Below are positions 1-12,099 of a stretch of DNA of 64,000 nt, piece by piece (within the stretch, counting starts at the first letter, position 1; every line of letters begins with the position of its first letter). Source of the stretch: Ectocarpus siliculosus (Eukaryota > Sar > Phaeophyceae > Ectocarpales > Ectocarpaceae); contig FN649736.1 in assembly GCA_000310025.1 (NCBI GenBank), forward strand, positions 2,136,638 through 2,200,637, read 5' to 3'. Position numbers and translations under genes: made by a program. The notes under the pieces are model-generated. The model ran no database searches. It saw nothing but the letters and a program-made list of their open reading frames with translations, and was not told where the DNA came from.

Positions 1-3000
1 AGCAAGAGGCGGCGGCGGTAGCAGTAAGGGAGTGTTCGGCATCGTCAGTGCTGAGGCAGAAGCACGCGACGGCAGTGAAGGGCCGCAGAAATGCAGCGAC
101 ACAGCAGCCCGCCGGGGGAGATTCACTACCGTTGTTCGGCTCGCAACTCAAAGTCGGACGCCAACCGAAGGAAACCGTTGCCAGCACGGCCATGAGCAAA
201 GAAAATGCCGCGACGAAGGGACCCCGGAAGGCTCCTCGGTCGACGGTGGTTGGACCTGAGCGCGGAAGCAAGGGACGGCAGCGGGCTCGGGCGTGTCTCC
301 CTCGCGAGGTACGGCTATGAGGTGTGGTGTAAGCTGGTGCCGAGAACCGAGGTTCCAACTGTGACGCCACGTATGTACAAGTAGAGTCGGTAGAAGCAGC
401 CGTACATTGCAGACCAACAGCTACGGGTATGTAGGTGCTTGCATTTTTACGTGTTGGGGGGGGTTGGCAACCCGGGCAGCATGTTTTGCACTGTTTGTGA
501 CAGCAGTTCATGATAAACCATGGAGGTTTCGCTAGATGTTCGCCGCCAATGACAAAATAGTCAATACCCTGCGTTCTTCCCCCTTGTGCCCACGTTCCAC
601 CGAAAAAACTATTGCTGCCGGCGTTAGAACGTGGTCAGCTAGCCGACCAGCACCTTCCCCAAGGGTCCTCTACAACGGCCAGTGACCACCTACGACAGAC
701 TGAGGTTACTGTTGAACTTTCGGGCTCCGTTGCTTGTACGACGTTGCCCTGCTTCTCATCCTTAATGACTTTCATGTGATCAGGCGGCTACGCGGGCGTT
801 ACCGTGAACGTTTCTGCTTTTGCCACCCCTCTCAGGTACTTTTTACCTCGGCCGTTGCAGTTCTTCCCGCCGATGACCTTTGCTCGCGACAAGACTCACA
901 CAGACACCCCCCCCCCGTCATCTATGCTTGCGTATCTGTTTGTACCTTCGCTACCTCAGCAGGACCGGTAGGCGCACTGTAGCACCACCGAGAGCTCGAG
1001 GTCAAAGTGTGTGAGGCGAGGCAACTTGCCTGTTTGAGGAGGGAATCCGCATACCTTAAATAGTCCCGAGAAGGATACGAGATGTTCCGGGAATAGGTCG
1101 CCTCAACCCTGTGGGCAACCGGCGTGAAGGTTCATCAAGTGTTTGGCCTTGAATCGCTATTGTGAAACGGGAAATCAAAGCGCCTGCTGTTGAGTCGGAC
1201 GTGTGAGACAATTTCGAAAAAACACTGTAACAAGGCTGGCTCGATATGTTCCCGCTCGATGTTTCGATGGAGAACTTCAGGGCAGGACAGTTGGAGTCCA
1301 AAACCACGGCGTCAAGTCATGGACGCCACTTCCTGCGTTAAGACCTAGCTCTGCTCGGTAGCGTAGCTAGGGGGCACAATCTGGCGAAATGTTGCGCCAA
1401 CCCAAGTCGACGTCGGTGGCGGTATGACACATAGAATGGTCCATACATGGGCGTTTCTCGACTGGGTCATTCTGTAGGAGAGGCGTGGGTGTAGCTTTGG
1501 GCGTGCGGTGTGCGGGGTTTCATTGTCTTGAAGTGCACGTAGATTAGTCTATGCGTTCTAAGGGTTCGAGGGAGAACATGTCGTGCCTTTGATGGCGATC
1601 GGTCGCGCTGCGTGTCCCCTGCTAGTCACCCGAAGCAACAGCAGCGAGTGGTGTTCGGCGGTCTTGTGCTAGTGCTAAGTACGCCGACCCAGGAAAGCAG
1701 CAATTGGCGGAATTCACTGCACTGTAGCCGTACTGCTGTCGTCCTGCTATCGTCCGCTAGCTCGCGGCGGTGGAGTGGAATCTGGTTTTGAAGGAAAACG
1801 AAGCAATTCGTGCCGTAATGGGCGACATTGTTGCAGTGGAAGGCATCTTTTCGTCAAGTTCATCTAGAGGATTCCTACGGGGGAACAACCCTTGAGCTAC
1901 AATCAGCGCTTGAAATCGGAGTTAGAGAATGGGGAAAGAGATACCGCCACCGTACAGCAGAGTGTAGCGAATATCAAAGTCTAGAAGTGTTCCGCGCAAT
2001 GGTGCCCCTGAGAAGAGAGAACTGCGGATATGGTCTACTGTAGAACGTTAGGGACGTCTTCACGGGGGGACAAACACGGGTGGCGGGCTAAGCAGGAGCT
2101 GCGGAGAGGGCATCCCTTTGACCAAAACGTTACTATTAGCGCCTGTATCCGGCTATGCCGTGCAACGAGGACACCCTCCTATGGGCAAAGCCAAGAGTCT
2201 CTCACAGGGTAGGTATTATAGACGCAGACGGGACATCATGTTGAACCCTTGCAGGATCTTAGATAGAGATTGAGTGCCGTCGACACTGATCTTGCAGCGG
2301 GGAAAAACGTGTTGTTCTGTTCCTGATTTTTGAGGTGCATTGAAGCAATGCTCTTGCAACCGGATGCTGGATAGGGTAGGGGGGTATGCCAAAAGAGGCA
2401 GGTGGCACAAGGTGGTGGTACACGTTCGGCCCCAAAAAGGTCATTTTCAATTCCACCACCAATGAGAACGCAATATTTAGGTGCTCGCAAGCTTCAGAGC
2501 TGCAGAGCAAGGTGCTACGTAGGTGAGCTTTATTTCGTCTTCTCGGAGTGGAAGTTTTCGTTGAGGGGAGGAACGGCAGGGGGTAGGTGATGTGGGCATG
2601 TGGCTACGGGGGGTTGGTTGTGGTCGTTGAGAAGGGGGGAAAACTTGTCCTCGTTGGCATATTCATTGCAGACGGGATTGCTTCTGCTGAGGTTCAAAAC
2701 TTGTTTACCCGTTGGATGTACATGCCGTGCCCCCCCCCGTTGGCACAAGGCTCTCGGTCGGCGGAAAGATCTCGGAGTAAGCATGTGAAGATGTGAAGGC
2801 GAATTGCGTTGTTCGGGCGGTACCAATATGTGCCTATCGATGCGGTTTTTAATTGTTGTTGTCGTGGTGACGGTTGGTTGATGGTGACGTTGTTCTGCTG
2901 TATGCTTACGTCAAAGGAACAGTCGAGCCTACCTCATTGTTGTTGTTCTTGCTGTTCTGGACGTGTCCGGTCCCTTACGGAACGACATTTCGGTGGTCAC

Positions 3001-3300
3001 GGTTTGGCCTACCCGGAGTAGCTTTGGAAACCAGAAGAAAATGAGGATGCTTGAACATGCGTAGACACCATAATATCGTTCGAGAAGGATTAGGGGGGCG
3101 CAAAAACACGTTTGTATGAAATAATAGACGGTCCGTGGTGGAGAGGTCACGAAACAACTGAAAAGCGACAGCGGGCGAACAATCCAACGAGTGTTAACAT
3201 ATTTTATTGTATTCGCGCCACGCCTCGGACACATTCATTCATGCATTTTTTGATGCAGACACCTCACGCTGAAACTCGAGGCAATTGGCCAATCTCGCTC
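1..3300. other. No gene recognised
   Basis: Both strands carry only short open frames with no recognisable domain, signal peptide or run of splice-consistent exons. The sequence is of mixed complexity with occasional short C/G runs, for example near 2733 and 3092. It may be intergenic, or an intron or UTR of a gene outside the window. Nothing more can be supported. Confidence 0.5.
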
Positions 3301-4095
3301 CACCGTCCGTAATCGCCTCCACGTCTCCACTTCCGAGGTTGTGTTCGGGGGACTACGCGCGATCGAGGGGGTTAGAGAATCCCGTGAAACCGGCAGGTGT
3401 TTCGAAGGACTGCTCGAACACGTTGGAAGATTGGCCGCTGCCCTGCATGACGTTCTCCAGTACCTGTTCAGCGTAAAACAACACCTTTGCTAACATATTT
3501 GATGTTTCCAGGTCGGAAGCCGCCCGAAGCGAGGCAAATGTAGGCCGAGCGATCACAGTATTCGACTCTGTTGAAGTCCGTGGCTACACGACACAAAAAC
3601 CTTTTGGGAACTATCCGCCTGCGTGAAAGGAGACTCAAAGGCGGTGGGACGGTGTTGGCGACGGCGGAGGTACTGAAATTTCAGAGTAGCTCTGTCGATG
3701 GCTCTCGGAGATCAGGTTGCACTACCTATGGTGTGCTGTCGTGCCCCCTCTATCAGCAGTTCGACAATCGCGCAGCCCCCCCAATGCTTGATCCATTGCC
3801 TCTAGCCCCTCGATGCCGTAGGCGCCGTCGAGAGTCACGTTTCCCCGCCACCCCTTTCTGTGCACAAGTTCACCGATGGACTTCTCCTCGCGACGGTTTT
3901 GCGAGAGTTTGAAGATTGTATCGAAATGAAAAGTTCTGTAAGATCGAACGTTCGGGGCATGGGACTGACTATACCTGGGCACGCAACTCGTGATGTGCTA
4001 CTTGTGCAGAATCGCGAAAAATGGATACCACCAACAGAGCGACGAACAGTGCTTTGTGATCTCACGCTCGGTAACAACAAAACTCCGGCAGCAAG

Positions 4096-4260
4096 AGTTC
4101 AGGACCAAAAAGAGAATGAAGGGGCTCGAGGAGGACCTCGCGATCTGCACACACTACGTAAGCATCCGATAGGACTGACGTGTATCTGGTGCTTACGTAG
4201 TTCTCGCACACGGCCAGGTCCTCCTCGACGCCCTTCATATCCTCTCCTTGGTCTTGAACT
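4096..4260. repeat. Short inverted repeat of a coiled-coil exon end
   Basis: Left arm 4096-4171 and right arm 4183-4260 are diverged reverse complements separated by 11 bases. Each arm, read on its own strand, encodes the end of the same exon type (LEEDLA or VEEDLA followed by a YVS motif). One of the two exon copies has therefore been inverted. The arms have drifted, so this is not very recent. Confidence 0.7.
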
Positions 4261-5029
4261 ACCGTTGTCGGAGTTTTGTGCCCTCGCCTTCAACCATACA
4301 GATGCCCTCTACCAGCGTCGACGTGACGGTGAAGCACAGGAGGAGCGGAGAGGTACGATATCGAAGCAACAGATAGAGGACGGCGGGAGGGTTGAAGGAC
4401 TCGTGTTGTCCAGCCAGACCCGAGGTCAACGCGGGACAGCCTCATTTGCGCCACCGTGTCAATAGCAAGCGATGGACACCGCCACAACAATATACAGTAA
4501 ACGGAACAGCAACAGCAACAGCAACAGCAACAACGTCACGAGCAGCCATCAGCAAGCGCAACGAACCCTAAGACGAATCAATGCGACGCCCACAAAATAT
4601 GATACTCGGTGCTTCCCTTTTACAATCGATCGCACAAGAGCGTACCGGATCATCTCTGAGGCCTGTTTCGATCCCTGAGGGTCTTCGATGCCCGAGGCTA
4701 GCGTCGTACCGAGCTCCGCTTTCGGTGCGGCAGAGGCGAGACCTTTCACACGCTCAGCCTTATCCACCACATCCTCCACGAGGGCTCGAGTAAGGCGACG
4801 GAGTGGGTGTCCTCCAGGTATTGCTGTGCACGAGTCAGCCGCCGTCTGAGTCTCGTCAAACAATCGAGTGCTACAAGGGCGAGCGAGAGCTGAGGGTTAA
4901 TACTTGTTTATATGTCGATCGTTCTCCGTGTGATCGGTTACGATGCAGACAGCAGCAGTGCCACCAAGTACGTAACGCTGTCAACTCGTTTCGGCGCTCG
5001 GTGTACCTTTTGAGTCGGACGAGACTCAG

Positions 5030-5235
5030 ACGGAGGTGGATGCGTGCACGACCGACGTGGAGGACATCAACTACCGTGACGTCGACCTTGATCGAACCCT
5101 CATGGAGGATGTGGCTGAGAAGGCTGTGCGCATGGAAGGTCTCGCCTCTGACGCGCTGGAAGCGGGGCTCGGTACGACGCTAGGTTCGGGCTTCGAAGAT
5201 CGCGAGGGATCGAACGCGACCTACGAGACGATCCG
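5030..5235 (+). pseudogene. Inverted copy of the TQTAADS-type exon
   Basis: Plus-strand reading beginning DETQTEVDACTTDVED and ending near YETIRYV. It matches the minus-strand exons at 19862-20046 and 18967-19142 across their whole length: acidic start, a TLMEDVAEKA-like middle and a final IRY before a possible GTACGT-type donor (here GTACGTTC). It stands in the opposite orientation to its relatives, with no correctly oriented partner exons nearby, so it is scored as a stray exon copy. Confidence 0.5.
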
Positions 5236-7297
5236 GTACGTTCGTGGAGGTTGGTCAGGTCGCCCTCGAGCTCCTCCCGCCTCTTCTCGCCCGCGTCCAG
5301 CACTCCCCGCATTGTCTCACGGGTGTCTCCCTGTCAAAAATCCAGTAGCCGAGGGGTAACTTCCGCCTCCCTCGCTCGACCCTCGATGTGTGACCATCCG
5401 CTGAACGGCTTCAAGTCGGGCGCTGTAGCACATGGAGAGAAGGGATGGGGGGTAGGGGCATGGCTGCCATCACCTCCCGGCTAATGCAGTTGCGATGGGG
5501 ATACAATTGTGAGACAAGCGGGGAGATTCGCCCGGGAAAGGGCCTATCACTACGAACGTCGACCGGGCTTGGCTGTGATCCTTATCCCTCGGTGGCTATC
5601 CAATGAGTAAGAATCAGAGGGGTCGGGGGCGTAAGCTTCGTAGAGGATTCAGTGCGAGCTGCTGAAACTTACAGGACAAACTCATAGACACCACGGTGCG
5701 AACATCCCCACCACGCCCCTCCTCACAACAAACAACTTCGTCCTCAGTAACCATAACACGAGCAACAAGTAACACCGCGGATTCGACATTTGTCCCCTCC
5801 ATCGTCATAACCGTCAACCAGCCGTAACAACGAACAGAGAGCCGATACCTCTGCAGGACACCAGAGCCACGCATGCAACACTCCGTCGCAGCACGAGAAC
5901 GCTGGGGAGCTAAACATTTCTTCCCGTATCATTTGCGCCGCCCCGTGCGACGCATACCGGTCGTGCATGCCAAGCGCCGCGACCTCTGTGACGTGACAGA
6001 TCATGGGTGCGAGAGGGTCTCCGTGGTGGGCCTTCTCCGGGGTGAAGAGCGAGAGAGACACAGACGCGTTGTAGCTGGGTAAGATCTTGCTGACGGAATA
6101 CGAGCTCCGCTCGAGCGGTGTGCCGTGACGTCTGCAGGTCATCTTGCACCAGGCGGAGGGCCAGATCAGGTCGCTTTGCGGAGATCTCGGCAGCCAACTG
6201 CTTTCTCGTTCATCACACACAAACGCTTACCTGACTGCATCATAGACCGGCCCTTCGTAGACGTGATCGCCCGAGCCATCCCGGTCGACCATGCTCAAGC
6301 GACATGATGCGATAACGTCGGAAGCCTCTTAACGGGAGGCATGCACCCCTGATTGCGAGATCGCGTCCTCTCGTTGAGAGAGGATAAGTCCAGAGACAGG
6401 GAATCCAGTGACATGAGGTCCGCATGCGTATTCAGTATAGTTGCCATACACATCATGGAGACGGTAGGAGAGCACCGGAACAACAACCATCACAACCACC
6501 ACCAAGCACACGCAACGAACCTAACGGAAATCACCAATACGACGCCGACACCAGCTGCTACTCCTGTATTTCCGTTTGGCAATCGATCGCACGCCAACAC
6601 GCACCGGATCATGTCGTACCCCGCGTGCGAGCCCCAGCGGTCTTCGGTGTCCGTATGCCGGCGTGGCCCAGAGCACAGCTTCGTGCGCGACCGTGGCGAG
6701 GCTTTCTACTAGCAGCGCCTTCTCCGATACGTCATCTGCCAAAGTGAAAGCGACCGCGAGAGCACGCGAGTCCAGGTCCTCGATGTCGGCCCCGTAGGAG
6801 TCAGCGATCTGGCGAGCCTCATCCACCTACGTGGGTACATCGAGTTCCGGGAGTCGAGACATGGCGTGAGAGAGGGTGGGCGAAGGATGGGAAGTTTAAA
6901 AGGGTTGCAATGTGGATAGTTCTCTTTGGGCCAGGATACGGTACAGACGCCAGTAACAGTGCCGCCAACTAAACGCATGTATTGCTGTCGAAAGTCCTTG
7001 GTCGGTTGCTTATGTTGGTCCGGGACGAGGTCAGCTCGTCCTCCAGCTCCTTCCTCCTGTCCTTGCCCACGTTCATATGCCATGCAAAGATATGCCATGC
7101 AAAAGCAGAGAAAACCCCCCCGAAAAAGCAGCGATAGAGCACAAAGTGCAATATTAGCACACATGAAGGAGTCGTTCGTTGAGAGCAGACACGTTTGACT
7201 TGATTTTTGTGAAGACACGTCATAGCGGGCGCTGACCATACCAAAAACCGGCATCTTCTTTTTTTCTGACTTTGCCTCGCTCCGGTCCAAACACCGT

Positions 7298-7594
7298 CTA
7301 GCATGTAGGCGAGTCGGTGCCACTGCTGTACATGTCGGCGTCATCCTCTTCCCCGTCAACGTCCCCCTCGTCGCCACCATCCTCGGCCTCCTTCCGATCC
7401 ACCGCCTCGCCGTCGCCGGCCGTGTCCGTGTCGTTCTCCCCGGCGTCTACGCCCGTCACGTTGGCGTCGCTTGGGGAACCGCTGCTGTCGCTGGTGGCGC
7501 TCTCGGTGCTGCTGTCGCTGCTGTCGCTGCTGCTGTCAGTGGTGCTGCCGTCGCCATCAGATGGCGCCGCTGAGTCATCGTCGTTCTCGGATCC
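7298..7594 (-). CDS. Acidic Ser/Asp-rich terminal exon of the second paralogue
   Basis: The acceptor CAACAG is followed by a 99-codon open frame ending in TAG at 7298-7300. The encoded tail is strongly acidic and low in complexity (DSSSDSSDSSTES), followed by an E/D-rich segment and a final DSPTC. The same exon type closes the gene at 16.1-26.5 kb. The exon itself is intact although exons upstream of it are damaged. Such tails are usually disordered; no function can be assigned. Confidence 0.5.
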   Translation of the reverse strand, partial: GSENDDDSAAPSDGDGSTTDSSSDSSDSSTESATSDSSGSPSDANVTGVDAGENDTDTAGDGEAVDRKEAEDGGDEGDVDGEEDDADMYSSGTDSPTC

Positions 7595-8772
7595 CTGTTG
7601 AGCGAAAACGAAATCAGGAATTCACGGTCATCGTGTCCGGTGTCAACTTCGGAAGAAAATTGGGGGGTTGCAGTCGTAGTCCCCAGGCTAGTATTTGTGG
7701 GGAGAGAGATGGATTTGGAAGAGTTGACGCCGGCCTTCGCAGCTAACGCGGCCGGAGAGACGATGAGCGTTTCGTGCGTCTCTCTCCCCAACACGCAGCC
7801 CAGAAACCGAAGAAATAATGAAGCAATTCAAAAGAAAACAAAATAAAGGGGGGTTCTCCTTTCTTGCTCGCCTTGAGAACTTGGTCAGTTGGGGCGGACC
7901 TACTGGAGGACAGCCGCTTTATCAACTCTCAGGACTACCGCTTGCCTTTTCCGGTCAGTGTGATCGTACTTCAATAATATGTTCTTGAGAGCTCTGCTCC
8001 ACATGGACGTTGGCACTACGCCATATTTCTACGGTGGGATCTCCGCTTCGGCCCAATTCTGATTTTCATGTGTCGGTCAAGTCATTGTTCCTGTACTACA
8101 TGTAGGAGGATTGTGGGTGGCTTGGTGTTTGCTTTCCACGAAGTTGAAAAAACGTTGACGACCCTACGGGCAGGAGCACCCTCTCTTACCTCCAGGCCAC
8201 CAGGAGCGAGCGGGCCAAACAACCAACAACAAGAACAGCAATAATGAAAGGAAAAGAACAACGACCAAGTGGTCTTAAGCCCCACCACTCGCAAATAAAC
8301 AACGAAAGAGTGAAAAGCAAGTTTCGCTGCACGACGTGTAAGATACCGTTGGACCGGCCAACTCACGTGCCGTCGTCGCATCTGCAGAGGTTGGACAGTT
8401 GCTGTGCTATCATCTGCATTTCGTTGAATCGGGCGCTATTGCAGGACATGCAAGGACGCAGAGGGGGGCGCGTGCAGGGGACGAAATGCATATTTCATGT
8501 ATGAATCCTAGAGTCATCTTGCCTGGTCAAGCGCAGCATGAATGTTGGAAACAAACGTTTCTCCGCGGAAATGAGGCTCAGTCAAGAATGACAATCTCGT
8601 CGAGGCAGCCATAGCCAGTTGCTGCATACCACCACATAGATAAGCAGCGGCCGAGATACGCCTGGGCAAACAACGCTTCTGGTGTAAATCGTAACGTGAG
8701 GGCGACCATGCATCGGATCGAAACGGTTAGGGACCGCACAGCAGGTGACAACAACCAAACAACATCAAGAAT

Positions 8773-8773
<1 letters not shown>

Positions 8774-8812
<39 letters not shown>

Positions 8813-8814
8813 CA
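8774..8814. repeat. (GGCA)n microsatellite
   Basis: About ten perfect GGCA units. The Leu/Pro/Ala/Cys and Gln/Ala/Gly repeat frames read across it are artefacts. Confidence 0.95.
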
Positions 8815-10035
8815 ACCTGGCTGGTAGGCAGAAAAACAGACTAAAAAACAACACCAATAGCAACCACAAACCAAACACATTGGCGACAATGACAGGGATC
8901 ATCTTCGACCCCGACAAATCTGCCATGCACCCTCCACCCTCGAAACCGACCACACAAAAAGGCCTACCTCAATACCGCCCCTTTGTAGACGTCATCGCCC
9001 AAGCCAATCCGGTCGACCATGCTGAACCGACATGATGCGCCGAGGTCGGAAGCCTCTTCACGGGAGACATGCACCCCCGCTTGCGAGATCGCGTCCTCTC
9101 GTAGAAAGAGGAAAAGTCCAGAGACAGGGAATCCAGTGGCATGAGTTCCGCGGCAAATTCCGCGTAAGCCGTCAGGATCCCATTCACTTGCGCCAAATGA
9201 GCGCCATGCCAACGAGACAAACGAGAGACATGGGGGGGGTGGGATTACCAAGGAGCTCTGTCGTTGGTTCTGGGAGGGCCGGGCTGCGTTTTTCACACTG
9301 CGCTTACAGGACTTACTACTGACAGGTGTGTCAAACGTGTAGCCTCAGTATGAAGGTGACATAGCGTCTCACCCTCCGCCGCCCTCCGTTCTACTGCAGA
9401 CAGCAACAAACCTTCGCCATCGCTAAACTGCGTTTAGGGATCCAACAAAGTGATGTAGTGGCCGAAATATCGAGGAACGGGATTCATCCCCTTCGTTCCC
9501 CCGCCTTCAGGACGTCAACCCGTGGTGGCGTTTACTTCTTCCGCAATGATAGCGAAAGTACATATCACCAGCAGAGACGACACACACACGCACGGCGGTC
9601 CCATTTTTTCTCACACGCTCGGGCACACGATTTATCGGATTCTCTCGTGGTTGTGGCAGGTGATCAGGTTGTCCTTGACCGCGTTCATCCTTTCTTTCGT
9701 CTCGGCCTCGCGACCCATCACCCTTGCCTTCGCAGTCTCGCAACTCGACACCTCCTCCACCAGAGTCGACGCAGCCGTCAACACCAGTCGCTGCTCGGCC
9801 TCCAAGGGATCTACAGCACAACACGCGGTATCCAAGAAGCTGAGGTGTGTGCGGCGGGGGGAATCGGGGGATGTCATGACTACAGAATCAGATCAGATCT
9901 ATATAATTCGGTGTTGTGCATACGTATCCCGTACGGTGTTGCCATAGACATCACCGAGACGGTAAGTGACCACCCCAACAGCAACCACCACCACCACCAT
10001 CACCAAGCACGGTTAACGAACGTAACGACATTCAC

Positions 10036-12065
10036 CAATACTACGCCGACACACGCCTCTACTCCTCCTGTGCTTCGCGTTTGCAATCGATCGCACGCCA
10101 ACACGCACCGGGTCGTTGTATAGCCCGCGCGCGAGCCCCAGCGGTCGTCGTTTTCGAACGCGGGCATGGCCCCGAGCACCGCTTCCCTGTGAGGCCTTGG
10201 CCAGGCTTTCCATGAGCAACGACATTTCGGAGACCTCACCGTCGAGGGTGAGGGCAACCACGCGAGCACACGAGTCCAGGTCCTCGATGTCGTGGTGTGG
10301 CCAGGTCGCCGCTGGTGCCGGTGGTCGTGGTGGTGGCGACTGCGGACAGAACGGCATTCATGACGCCGCCTTGCGTGGTGAGGTCAACGCAGGAGGATAT
10401 ATGGTAAGATGCCCCTCCATCTCTCCAACTCCCGTTCCACACACGGGGCAGGTTGCGTAGGTTGGCACCCTCGGCGTCTCCCATCAGGTCCGAGAGAAAT
10501 TTGGCGACCCCGGGTGTGCTTCTCAGGGATTCCCTGGAGACCCTCGGGGGGGGCAGTGGGGAACGTCATGGTGATGACGCTGGCATCGCCTCCTGCGCTG
10601 GCCACACGTGCCGTAGGTTCGTTTGCCCTAGCTCCTGTGACGACATTTTGCTTGGACCTTTGCTGAAGGTGCTTCTTCCCTTCGAGCCCTTCGTCAGCCA
10701 CGCGAGCTTGGACGGCCTTCCCTCGATGGTGGCCTTCCCGTTCCCGTTCCCGTTCCCGTTCCTCTTCTTGCCCTTCTGGGCCCGTCGTCGGGCGGGTGTC
10801 TCTGTTTTCTCCCCTTGGGGGGTCGACACGTCGTCTGTTGCCCTACCGCCGCCGCCGTGGCCGCTGGCATCTCCGCTAAACTTGCACGCCGTGGCCCCGG
10901 CAACGTCGAAATCCGCTTCATTGGGTGCTTGCGTGGCACTCGAACGATGGGGACAGATCTGGACAGGTAGGTGGCGTCGGTCGATGACTGATGCAGCTCA
11001 AGCAGCCGCACGGAGTTTGTTCTAACTTTGGGTCGCTTCTTCTTTCGTGCTTCTCAAAGGATGACCGACTGAAAGGTAGAACAAAGGCCGTGTGGCTGCT
11101 TGAGCTGCATCAGTCATCGACCGACGCCACCTACCTGTCCAGATCTGTCCCCATCGTTCGAGTGCCACGCAAGCACCCAATGAAGCGGATTTCGACGTTG
11201 CCGGGGCCACGGCGTGCAAGTTTAGCGGGGATGCCAGCGGCCACGGCGGTAGGGCAACAGACGACGTGTCGACCCCCAAGGGGGGAAAACAGAGACACGC
11301 GCCCGACGACGGGCCCAGAAGGGCAAGAAGGGGAACGGGAACGGGAACGGCAACGGGAAGGCCACCATCAAGGAGGGCCGTCAACGCTCCTGTGGCTGAC
11401 GAAGGGTCCGAAGGGAAGAAGCACAATCAACCAAGGTTCAAGTAAACGTCTCTCAACGTCCGCGTCACAGGAGCTAGGGCAAACGAACCTACGGCACGTG
11501 TGGCTAGCGTAGGAGGCGATGCCAGAGTCGCCACCAAAGCGTTCCCCACTGCCCCCCCCGAGGGTCTCCAAGGAATCTCTGAAAAGCACACGGGGTCGCC
11601 AATTTTCTCTCGGACCTGATGGGAGACGCCGAGGGTGCCAACTACGCAACCTGTCCTATATGTGGAACGGGAGATGTAGAGTTGGAAAGCGTCTTGCCAT
11701 ATCCTCCTGCGGTGACCTCACCACGCAAGGCGCCATGAACGGAGTTCTGTTGTCCGCAGCGGCCACCACCACGACCACCGGCACCACCGGGGACCTGGCA
11801 ATCACCAGGACATCGAGGACCTGGACTCGCGTGCTATCCCAGTTGCTCTCACCCTGGCTGACGACGTCTCGGAGGAGAAGGCGTTGCCAATCGAAATCCT
11901 CGCCACGGTAGGGAAGGAAGCGGTGCTCGGGGCCACGCCGGTGTTGGACACCGATGACCGCTGGGGCTCGGACGCGGGGTACGACCTAATCCGATGCGAG
12001 TTGACGTGCGATCGATTGCAAAAGCGAAGCACACGAGTGCCAATTTTCCGTCGGCGTCGTGATGA
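10036..12065. repeat. Large inverted repeat, about 1 kb arms
   Basis: The left arm (about 10036-11020) and right arm (about 11070-12065) are diverged reverse complements around a spacer of roughly 50 bases. Shared landmarks are the GATCGATTGCAAA block at the outer ends, the DIEDLDS exon about 200 bases further in, a GTGTGCTTCTCAGGGATTCC-type block, the GGGAAC/GTTCCC repeat tract, and GCAGCTCAAGCAGCC at the inner ends. Small indels distinguish the arms. Transcription through it would give a long hairpin. It removed or replaced the 5' half of the paralogue at 7.3-10.3 kb. Confidence 0.85.
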
Positions 12066-12099
12066 TGATTGCCGCTGGGCACGTTGCTTCAAGGTCGGC

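Larger units (their letters stand above)
3353..7060 (-). pseudogene. Scrambled decayed paralogue of the coiled-coil gene
   Basis: Fragments resembling exons of the minus-strand gene at 16.1-26.5 kb lie here in broken order. On the minus strand: a match to its exon 8 at about 3353-3600 (ASDLETSN motif), to exon 7 at 3690-3945, to the DETQTAADS exon at 4549-4863, and to exon 5 at about 5880-6215 (sharing VALGMHD-type text, with the frame changing part way). Another DIEDLDSRA exon copy lies at 6521-6826. A related exon at 5030-5235 is on the plus strand. A one-base insertion relative to the copy near 11.94 kb breaks the frame at about 6650. Mixed orientation, frame breaks and stops argue against a working gene. 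It could still be transcribed. The family assignment rests on repeated motifs read by eye. Confidence 0.55.
7298..10270 (-). pseudogene. Second paralogue, 3' half only, probably dead
   Basis: The order matches the 3' half of the gene at 16.1-26.5 kb: a DIEDLDS exon (about 10106-10300), a LEAEQRLVL coiled-coil exon (about 9632-9810), an EEASDLGAS exon (about 9000-9260), a short ARFNEMQ exon (8367-8435) and an acidic last exon (7298-7594) ending in TAG. Two defects are visible. The first exon carries a one-base insertion relative to the inverted copy at 11.8-12.0 kb. The 8367-8435 exon is one base shorter than its counterpart at 17141-17210, so its phase no longer fits the last exon. No 5' half is present; its place is taken by the large inverted repeat. 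Loss of function is inferred. Confidence 0.5.

Noticed and set aside
10409-11025. Long plus-strand frames at 10.4-11.0 kb as a gene
   Set aside because: They lie in the inverted repeat, mirror each other on the two arms, and show no splice-consistent continuation.
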